From Acidobacteria bacterium 13_1_40CM_65_14 (lineage in GTDB: Bacteria > Acidobacteriota > Vicinamibacteria > Vicinamibacterales > CAVVIG01): a stretch of 50,310 nucleotides of DNA. Shown here one piece after another: positions 1 through 5,962 of this stretch. The number at the start of each line of letters is the position of its first letter. Within the stretch, counting starts at the first letter, position 1. The stretch lies in contig MNEX01000282.1 in assembly GCA_001917905.1 (NCBI GenBank), forward strand, positions 1 to 50,310. Direction: 5' to 3'. The notes beneath the pieces are model-generated. The model did no database searches. It saw nothing but the letters and a program-made list of their open reading frames with translations, and had not been told where the DNA came from. The position numbers and the translations under genes are program-made.

Positions 1-978
1 CGTCGAGTTGGTCGCCGTTTGATCGGCCCCAGCGCTCGCGAGGATCGGATTGCCGCGCGCTTCCGACCAGTACGTCGTCGTCACGCCGGCGAGAAACAGG
101 AACGCCATCGCGGCCCACACCGCCCAGCCGTGCCGGCGAGAGCCGGTCATGTCGCCGAGCGTGTAGGTGAGGCCTGCCGAGATCGCGAAGATCGCGAACA
201 TCTCGATGAAGTTCGAGAGCGGCGTCGGGTTCTCGAACGGATGCGCGCTGTTCGCGTTGAAGAACCCGCCGCCGTTGGTGCCCCACTCCTTGATGATTTC
301 CTGTGACGCGACGGGACCTTGCGCAATCAGTTGCTCCTTCGCATCGATCGGCGTGACCTTGTCGTAAGGCCGCAGGTTCTGCACGACGCCCTGCGAGACC
401 AGCAGGAGCGCGCCGACGATGCAGAACGGCAACAGGACCCAGAGCGTGCAGCGGACCAGATCGACCCAGAAGTTGCCGATCGCGTCCTGTTCCTGCTGCG
501 CGATGCCACGGATGAAGGCGACCGCGAGCGAGATGCCGACGGCCGCCGACACGAAATTGTGATACGCGAGTCCGGCCATCTGCGTCAGATAGCTCATCGT
601 CGACTCGCCGCTGTACGCTTGCCAGTTCGTGTTGGTCGTGAACGACGCGGCGGTGTTGAAGGCGAGGTACGGCTCGACGCCGCCGAGCTGTTGCGGATTC
701 CACGGCAGCCGCCCTTGCACACGCTGCATCACATACAGCACCAGCATCGACACGGCGCTGAACAACAGCATCGCGGACGCGTACTCGGTCCATCGCATCT
801 GCCGCGCATCGTCGACGCCCGTCGTGCGATAGATGAGCCGTTCAATCGGACGAAGGAGCGGGTCCAGCCACGTCCGTTGCCGCGTGAAGACCTTCGTCAT
901 GAACCGCCCGAGCAGCGGCGTGACGGCGAGGATCGCGAGCAGGAAGAATCCGATTTGAAGCCAGCCGTTGGCAGTCAT
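1..978 (-). CDS. kdpA: Potassium-transporting ATPase subunit KdpA (3' part beyond window)
   Basis: This is the K+-translocating subunit of the KdpFABC P-type pump in the inner membrane. The visible 326 residues run from MTANGWLQIGFFLLAILAV and hold the family pieces VQGRLPWNPQQ, TNTNWQAYSGE and the first selectivity-filter region GTNGGGFFNANSAHPFENP. Full KdpA proteins are near 560-600 residues, so about half is present; the frame is open to the left edge, where kdpB and kdpC are expected. The ATG at 976-978 has only a weak ribosome site. A 136-bp gap with a hairpin repeat separates it from kdpF, which is unusual for kdp operons. Confidence 0.95.
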   Translation of the reverse strand, partial: MTANGWLQIGFFLLAILAVTPLLGRFMTKVFTRQRTWLDPLLRPIERLIYRTTGVDDARQMRWTEYASAMLLFSAVSMLVLYVMQRVQGRLPWNPQQLGGVEPYLAFNTAASFTTNTNWQAYSGESTMSYLTQMAGLAYHNFVSAAVGISLAVAFIRGIAQQEQDAIGNFWVDLVRCTLWVLLPFCIVGALLLVSQGVVQNLRPYDKVTPIDAKEQLIAQGPVASQEIIKEWGTNGGGFFNANSAHPFENPTPLSNFIEMFAIFAISAGLTYTLGDMTGSRRHGWAVWAAMAFLFLAGVTTTYWSEARGNPILASAGADQTATNST

Positions 979-1008
979 CTTTGTTTCTCGCGGGACACAT
1001 CTATCACG

Positions 1009-1105
1009 CGCGTGGGGCCCCACCCCCACGCGTTCGGCTCAAGGCTGCCCCCGCTCGCTGACACGCTCGCACCGTGGTGCTCGCGTGTATCCAGAACAGA
1101 ACGTC
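1009..1105 (-). repeat. Start-codon hairpin repeat, copy 1 (upstream of kdpA)
   Basis: On the minus strand the core is a 9-bp stem CGCGTGGGG / CCCCACGCG around the loop GTGGGG (1009-1032), ending 30 nt before the kdpA ATG. The distal part ends in the tract CTGGATACACGCGAGC shared with the copies at 27368 and 33741. It lies between kdpF and kdpA inside the operon. Confidence 0.8.
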
Positions 1106-1114
1106 GCCACGGGC

Positions 1115-1204
1115 TCAGAATCGTTCCGGCCGGAGCAGCGCGACCGTGAGATAGACGAGCAGCCCCACGGTCACGATCAGGCCGACAATGTAGTCCACGG
1201 TCAT
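1115..1204 (-). CDS. kdpF: K+-transporting ATPase small subunit KdpF
   Basis: This 29-residue single-span peptide begins MTVDYIVGLIVTVGLLVYL and ends LLRPERF. Length, one transmembrane helix and the RPE(R/K)F end are typical of KdpF, which stabilises the KdpABC complex in the inner membrane. Its ATG overlaps the stop of the preceding small gene (ATGA), so the two are translationally coupled. KdpA follows after a repeat-filled gap. Confidence 0.9.
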   Translation of the reverse strand: MTVDYIVGLIVTVGLLVYLTVALLRPERF

Positions 1205-1299
1205 TGCGAACCTCCGCGCAGGCGATCACAACCGACGACGTAGGCGACGCCGATTGCGAAGAATGCCACCGTGCCCAGAACGAACAGCACATCCAACAT
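1201..1299 (-). CDS. Small one-span membrane peptide upstream of kdpF
   Basis: This 32-residue ORF begins MLDVLFVLGTVAFFAIGVAY and ends VVGCDRLRGGSQ. It has one hydrophobic helix (about residues 3-23) followed by a Cys-Asp-Arg-Leu juxtamembrane motif. Its stop overlaps the kdpF start, and it begins 8 bp after the porin stop, so it lies inside the kdp operon. From memory, similar peptides precede kdpF in other bacteria, but I cannot verify that here. The role is unknown; a further small Kdp accessory subunit is plausible. Coupling to kdpF and the helix-plus-CDRL layout are the evidence that it is a real gene. Confidence 0.7.
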   Translation of the reverse strand: MLDVLFVLGTVAFFAIGVAYVVGCDRLRGGSQ

Positions 1300-1306
1300 A
1301 GCGGTC

Positions 1307-2839
1307 CTATCGTGAAAGGACGCCGTCGAACGTCAGAATCACGGCGACCCCGAAGAGCTGCTGCGTGGGCGTCAAACCAACCTCGTCGAAGAACCCACCG
1401 GCCGGCCCGCGCGAGTCGTCGACACGATACTCGCCGCGAACGATCGCCTGCGCGCCGCGATAGGCCTTGCGGTACTCGACTGTTGCCGTCAGCGCCTTCA
1501 CCGACTGCTCGCCACCGATCCAACGACCGTCGCGATCCCAGGCGAGCTCCGGACGGACAGTCAGCGACCACGGCTCTTGCACGCGCCAACGTACCGGCGC
1601 CTGAGCGGCCATCCACAACGCTCGTGGATCACCCGCGGTCGCGACATCCTCCGTGCCGAGCTGGTACTCGAACGCCATCGTCGCGGTGTCAGTCTTGCGT
1701 TCGACGATGCTGTCAGAGAAAAAGCGCCAGAACTTCGGCGCGGTCTCGGACTGATGCGGGCCGTACAACAACGTTTCTTTGACCGTCACACGATCGGTGA
1801 GTTTGTACGCGATCTGCGCGCCCGAGCTCGGCACGCTGTTCGCGTTCGCGAGATGCCAGTAGCCGTTCACAACGAACCCGGTCAGGGTCAGTCGGGACGT
1901 GACGGGATAGGCGACGTTTGCGCCGAGCATCAAATACGGCGTGTAGTCGCCCGTCCACGGACGCGTGTACGTCAGGTTGTCTTTGGCGTACAGCGAGTCG
2001 TAGCCGATCAGGCTGCTGAAGATGCCGCCCTGGATCGTGAGCCCGCTGCCGACCGGCGCGATGTACGACGCGTTGGTCGGGCCCAGATGCCGCAACCAAT
2101 CGGCGCCGGCGATGTTCGGCGCGGTCGCCGAGAAGCCGAACACCTTCGAATCCTGACCCGTTTGTCCTGTCGCCTCGATCCCCCAGCGCGAGGATTCGGA
2201 CGCGATCTTTCTCACGTACGCGCCCGCCATGTTCACGTCGAGCTCATCGACGCGCGGCGTGGTGCCACGATTGCGAAACAGATGGTTCGACGGATGGTTG
2301 AAGTCGTTCGCGTATGCGATGTCGACGAACCCGCCGTACTGGATCGTCATGTCGGGCGCCTGTGCGAAGACCACGTGAGCGCACGACAGCAGAATCGCAA
2401 GCGCGGCCGCGGCGCCGAGCGCGATGCGGCGGCCGCTCGCACACGGACCGGTTGCCGCGAACACCACGTGATACCCTTTTCGGCTGAGCTGATTGGCGAA
2501 GCGCTCTTCAGGTGACATGCGCCATCGACAGCTCGGCCCGCCGACGACCACCGTCGCCTCGGCGCTGATCAGTCGATCGATGAGGTCGCGAATCGAGCGG
2601 CACAGGCAAATCTGCACGTGGCCGTTGCCCTCGAGCGCGTCGATCAGCTGGCGATATCTGTCGGCAGCCACGTCGGTCATATCCGCGGGCGCGTCATCCG
2701 GCAGCTCGTAGCGCGCGATGCGGGGCACGACGATGGTCAGCCGGGCGCCTCTTCCCTTGGCCAGCGGCACAGCGGTTTCGATGGCGGCTCGCGTCCCTTC
2801 GTACGTCGTCGCGATCACCTGAACGGATGGCTTGAACAT
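1307..2839 (-). CDS. USP-like domain fused to outer-membrane porin-like beta-barrel
   Basis: Residues 1 to about 125 form a USP-like domain (VQVIATTYEGTRAAIETA, CLCRSIRDL, ATVVVGG, GYHVVFA). It is clearly related to the free protein at 5419-5814. A hydrophobic segment ALGAAAALAILLSCAHVVFA with an AQA cleavage-like end follows, then a barrel beginning IQYGGFVDIAY with alternating beta strands, like putative porins. A cytoplasmic domain before a signal sequence is topologically odd. Internal GTG codons at 2467 or 2464 could start a separate porin with its own signal peptide. I chose ATG 2839 (GGAG 9 nt upstream); GTG 2857 is the alternative. It is the first gene of the kdp operon and may be an outer-membrane route for K+. 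Confidence 0.7.
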   Translation of the reverse strand: MFKPSVQVIATTYEGTRAAIETAVPLAKGRGARLTIVVPRIARYELPDDAPADMTDVAADRYRQLIDALEGNGHVQICLCRSIRDLIDRLISAEATVVVGGPSCRWRMSPEERFANQLSRKGYHVVFAATGPCASGRRIALGAAAALAILLSCAHVVFAQAPDMTIQYGGFVDIAYANDFNHPSNHLFRNRGTTPRVDELDVNMAGAYVRKIASESSRWGIEATGQTGQDSKVFGFSATAPNIAGADWLRHLGPTNASYIAPVGSGLTIQGGIFSSLIGYDSLYAKDNLTYTRPWTGDYTPYLMLGANVAYPVTSRLTLTGFVVNGYWHLANANSVPSSGAQIAYKLTDRVTVKETLLYGPHQSETAPKFWRFFSDSIVERKTDTATMAFEYQLGTEDVATAGDPRALWMAAQAPVRWRVQEPWSLTVRPELAWDRDGRWIGGEQSVKALTATVEYRKAYRGAQAIVRGEYRVDDSRGPAGGFFDEVGLTPTQQLFGVAVILTFDGVLSR

Positions 2840-2876
2840 TCGCGCGCGCTCCAACACCCACGTTAGGAGGCGCGCG

Positions 2877-2914
2877 CTAAAGGCGGCTTGAAAAGGTCCT
2901 AAAAAATCGCTAAA
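2877..2914 (-). promoter_or_regulatory. Phased CTAAA box array upstream of USP-porin-kdp operon
   Basis: On the plus strand CTAAA occurs at 2877, 2899 and 2910, spacings of 22 and 11 bp, with a degenerate box at 2888. The same three-box spacing occurs at 5838-5875 before the other USP gene. Direct repeats one helical turn apart are the usual binding architecture of OmpR/PhoB-type regulators such as KdpE, which is encoded in this cluster. That KdpE binds here is inferred. Confidence 0.6.
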
Positions 2915-3032
2915 CCACCGCGGACGAAAGAACCGTCGAGCTTCTCGTCGTTTTCAGCGACTTCTTCGAGGTCTTCAGCGTTACATAGGTCGCCGCCTTC
3001 TATGCTGGAGACATGGAAATCGAAACAGACCA

Positions 3033-3074
3033 TCGCGTTCCTTCAAGCGTCGTCGCCGCCACATAGACCCGCAG
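3033..3074 (-). pseudogene. USP N-terminal remnant in the kdp upstream region
   Basis: Read on the minus strand, 14 codons give LRVYVAATTLEGTR. This matches the starts of the two intact USP domains (VIATTYEGTR and VVATTDEGTR). An in-frame TAG lies shortly upstream and a stop follows 11 codons later, so no domain remains. It is best explained as debris from a USP gene duplication. The rest of the gene-free stretch 2915-3203 shows nothing recognised, apart from a 17-codon plus-strand ORF at 3013-3066 that I do not trust. Confidence 0.45.
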
Positions 3075-3203
3075 TCGCTTTGACCCATCGCCTATCTATG
3101 GCATCCGGTGCGCCACGATCGGTTCTCGCCCAAGCAGCCATGCGTGCAGCATAGAAAGCGACGCCTCAAGTCGGGCGAAAAGGTGCCTATGAAGCCGCTT
3201 AAA

Positions 3204-5426
3204 TCAGCGTCCCGTGTGTTGCTTCAGCTTTGACAGCAAGGCATCGCGTCGCTCGGTTGACAGACCGGCCGCCAGCTCGCGGAGTGCTGTGCTCACGATA
3301 TCCCGGTGATGGACCTGCGGTCCGATCGTTTTGTACGCGTCGAGCCATAGCTCATGGATTAACTCGACGTCCCCCGGAGCCAGTTCCGGCGCGTGCACGC
3401 CCAGGCTGAACGTGTCGCGCCGATTATCGCTGCAGTACACGACGAGCCGGACTTGTCGAGTGCGAGTGCCGGGAATCTTGTCCCAGGCCTCACCGATGAG
3501 CCGCGACTGCTCCCGGGCAGGCAGCATCGCCGATTCTCCCATCGCGATCTCCGAGGAGTGCAGCCGAAACGCCGTCTGAGCGATCGCGCTGTACGGATCG
3601 CCGGACGGAACAATCAGCAGCCGCACGGGCCGTCCCTCCCGCTCGGCGACAGACACGACCTTCGTGAACAGGAGCTGCTCGTAGTCGGTGAACAGCTCTT
3701 CTCGTTGAAAATCCTGACTGCCTGCGTCCGGTCCGCGCATCACTCGCACCGTCATCACGACAATGTCGCGTGCCTTGACTTCGCGAAGGGCCGTGGCCAA
3801 ATGCGTGAGCGTGTTGTAATCACGGACCGGAACGAGGACGTTCCCCGGCTCGACGGCCACGTCTTGCTGGCTGATTTCGGGCGCGGACACGAGCTGGAAC
3901 TGGTCGAGCTCCGACGCGGTCGCACGTTGGCGCGCGGTTCGGCGTTCAGACGCGACAAACGAGCCGTAGAGCACCAGCGTAAAGGTGACCCCTGAAATCG
4001 TTGCGACCTCTTTGGTCAAGAGGTTGACCGCTGCGGCGGCAAACAACATGACCGTGATGAGCGCTAGACCGATCGGCAACTCGAGCCGGCCGACCTGAAC
4101 GTTCAGTGGCACTTTCCATTCACGGTGTCCCGGTTCCTTGTATCGAAGCACGAGGACCGCGAGCGCCTTGAACGCAAAACTCCAGACCACCCCGAACGCG
4201 TACGCCTCTCCGAGCACGTACACGTTTCCGCGGCTGAGAACGATCGTGACGAGCTGCAGACCGGCGATCAGATTGATGATCCGGTAATTCGTCCCGAATC
4301 GTCGGTGCGGCCGCCGGAACCACGCCGGCAGCACGCCATCCTCCGACACCCTGCTCAGCACTCCTCCCGATCCCACGATCGACGTATTCACGGCGCCCGC
4401 GAGGATAAGAAAGCCCACGACCACCACGAAGGCCTGGAACACGAGCCGTAGCCACAGCGGACCAACCAGATGCATCGCCAAGCCGGAGATGAGGTTGTCG
4501 TAGAACTTCGGACGCACCGAATCGGGAATCAATGCGACCGCGAAGAAGCTGACGAGAGACGTGAACGTGAGGCTATACAGGAAGATGACCAGCCCTGTTC
4601 GCTCGAGGTTCTTGACCTTGGGCTGCTCGATCTCGCGGTACACCTGGGCCAGCGACTCCTCGCCGCTCATCGCGAGAATCGAGTGGCCGAATCCGACGAG
4701 AATCGCGATCGCGGTGAACGACGGCCAGCGCGTCCCCTTGAACCACCCGAGGGCGTCGTCCGAGAAACGCAAATTCCGCGGCACCGGGGCAGGCGGCAAC
4801 TGTCCGCCGCGCGCCAGCAGCGTGAGCACGCACCACGCGACGAGGATCACCACCATCACGGTTGTCACTTGCATGATTCTGAGCGCGTCGTCGCTCGACT
4901 CGTGCAGTCCGCGTGTGTTGCGCCACCAGAAGTAGACGGTAATCAATGTCGCGAAAAGCGCCGCCGTTTGGTTGTAGGGAACGGTGACGTGAATCCCGAT
5001 TCTCCCGAACAGATCATTCACGAGCCCGGCGATGTACTGGCCTGCCGAGACGCCGCTGATGGGACCCGTCAGCACGTAGTCGAACATGAGGGCGGACACC
5101 GATAGCTTCGCCATCGTGCCGCCCATCGCCTCCTTGACCACGCGATACACACCGCCCCGGACGAACATCGCCGAGCTTTCGATGTACACGGCGCGGACGG
5201 CGTACGAAAACAGCATCACGCCGAGCACGAACCACGGCGCCGACTTGCCGACAGCCTGCTCGGAAATGCCACCGACGTAATACGCGGTCGAGCCCAGATC
5301 GCTCAACACGATTGCGGCGGCGCGCCAGAAGGAAATGAAGGAAAGAAGGACGGTTGTGGCGAGAACAACCTGAACGCGGCCCGACGAGGATGGAATCGTT
5401 GGCGTCGCGGCCGCGCCGTCAGACAT
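3204..5426 (-). CDS. APC-superfamily transporter with C-terminal USP-like domain
   Basis: A 740-residue inner-membrane protein. About residues 15-490 are an APC-type permease with roughly 12 membrane spans (FISFWRAAAIVLSDLG, YVLTGPISGVSAGQYIAGL, AMSGEESLAQVYREIEQP). From about 520 a soluble USP-like regulatory domain follows (GNVLVPVRDYNTLTHLATAL, RDIVVMTVRVM). The layout recalls KimA-type K+ importers but the permease is a distinct branch, so the substrate (K+, another cation or an amino acid) is not settled. It is a close paralogue of the first 710 residues of the 5963-9454 protein. Its ATG overlaps the upstream USP stop by 8 nt, implying an operon controlled by the CTAAA array. Confidence 0.85.
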   Translation of the reverse strand: MSDGAAATPTIPSSSGRVQVVLATTVLLSFISFWRAAAIVLSDLGSTAYYVGGISEQAVGKSAPWFVLGVMLFSYAVRAVYIESSAMFVRGGVYRVVKEAMGGTMAKLSVSALMFDYVLTGPISGVSAGQYIAGLVNDLFGRIGIHVTVPYNQTAALFATLITVYFWWRNTRGLHESSDDALRIMQVTTVMVVILVAWCVLTLLARGGQLPPAPVPRNLRFSDDALGWFKGTRWPSFTAIAILVGFGHSILAMSGEESLAQVYREIEQPKVKNLERTGLVIFLYSLTFTSLVSFFAVALIPDSVRPKFYDNLISGLAMHLVGPLWLRLVFQAFVVVVGFLILAGAVNTSIVGSGGVLSRVSEDGVLPAWFRRPHRRFGTNYRIINLIAGLQLVTIVLSRGNVYVLGEAYAFGVVWSFAFKALAVLVLRYKEPGHREWKVPLNVQVGRLELPIGLALITVMLFAAAAVNLLTKEVATISGVTFTLVLYGSFVASERRTARQRATASELDQFQLVSAPEISQQDVAVEPGNVLVPVRDYNTLTHLATALREVKARDIVVMTVRVMRGPDAGSQDFQREELFTDYEQLLFTKVVSVAEREGRPVRLLIVPSGDPYSAIAQTAFRLHSSEIAMGESAMLPAREQSRLIGEAWDKIPGTRTRQVRLVVYCSDNRRDTFSLGVHAPELAPGDVELIHELWLDAYKTIGPQVHHRDIVSTALRELAAGLSTERRDALLSKLKQHTGR

Positions 5427-5814
5427 TCGCGAACACCACCTCGTGACCGTGCCGTTTCAGGCGCGCGGCCAGGCGCTCCGCGGCCGTCGGCCACCACCAG
5501 CGATGTCGGCCGCCGATGACGACGTGAGCGCGACGACCGAGCATCAACCGGAAAACATCATGCCGACGCCGGCAGAGGCAGACCCGGACCACGACCTCGA
5601 GTCCCATACTCGACGCGAGGGCGCGGTACCGATCGGTGATCGCGGCTGCGTCGCTCGCGGCGGAAAAAGTTTCGAAGCGAGGCACGACGTGGGGGATGAG
5701 CAGAAGGAGACGCCCATCGGATCCGTTGACGAGGCGTGCCGCCTCGCTGAGCGCGCGGCGGGTTCCCTCGTCAGTCGTCGCGACGACGTGGAGTCCGCGG
5801 GAAACAGGGACCAC
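5419..5814 (-). CDS. Free universal-stress-protein-like protein
   Basis: A 131-residue single-domain protein starting at a GTG (MVPVSRGLHVVATTDEGTRR) and ending GHEVVFANV. It shares with the porin fusion an ATTxEGTR start, the CLCRRRHDVF centre, VVIGG and the VVFA end. These replace the usual USP ATP-loop motif, so nucleotide binding is uncertain. It overlaps the APC-USP gene downstream by 8 nt and is preceded by a CTAAA array 24 bp away. It may act in trans on the cluster's transporters or on KdpD, which lacks its own USP domain; that is inference. Confidence 0.75.
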   Translation of the reverse strand: MVPVSRGLHVVATTDEGTRRALSEAARLVNGSDGRLLLLIPHVVPRFETFSAASDAAAITDRYRALASSMGLEVVVRVCLCRRRHDVFRLMLGRRAHVVIGGRHRWWWPTAAERLAARLKRHGHEVVFANV

Positions 5815-5837
5815 GATTCCACGGTATGAAGCGCCGA

Positions 5838-5875
5838 CTAAAACCGGCCAAAAAAATCCCTAAAGAAACGCTAAG
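5838..5875 (-). promoter_or_regulatory. Phased CTAAA box array upstream of USP-APC operon
   Basis: Boxes on the plus strand are CTAAA at 5838, CAAAA at 5849, CTAAA at 5860 and CTAAG at 5871, an 11-bp ladder. The three best boxes have exactly the 22/11 spacing of the array at 2877-2914. Minus-strand elements TTGGCC (5851-5846) and CATACC (5828-5823), 17 bp apart, may be a weak promoter within it. It is a candidate KdpE operator. Confidence 0.6.
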
Positions 5876-5908
5876 CGGCCAGTCGCTCACTCGTCCTCGC
5901 CGGGCACA

Positions 5909-5959
5909 GCGGTAACCGACCCACGGCTCGCTGAGCAGGTAGCAAGGATGGGCTGGATC
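5909..5959 (-). pseudogene. Remnant of a kdpE C-terminus
   Basis: Directly after the MgtE stop, 17 minus-strand codons read [17 protein letters not shown]. Intact KdpE in this window has [17 protein letters not shown] at its C-terminus, 14 of 17 identical. No receiver domain or start is present. It marks the end of an ancestral duplicated kdpE and sits 34 bp before the CTAAA array. Confidence 0.65.
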
Positions 5960-5962
5960 GGT

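Noticed and set aside
1009..1032. Start-codon hairpins as simple intrinsic terminators of upstream genes
   Set aside because: They lack T runs on the gene strand, and at least the copies before kdpA and the GT4 gene lie inside likely operons close to the next start.
3013..3066. Plus-strand 17-codon ORF with a GGAG ribosome site (MEIETDHRVPSSVVAAT)
   Set aside because: It lies antisense to the USP fossil, whose reading explains the sequence better, and nothing supports expression.
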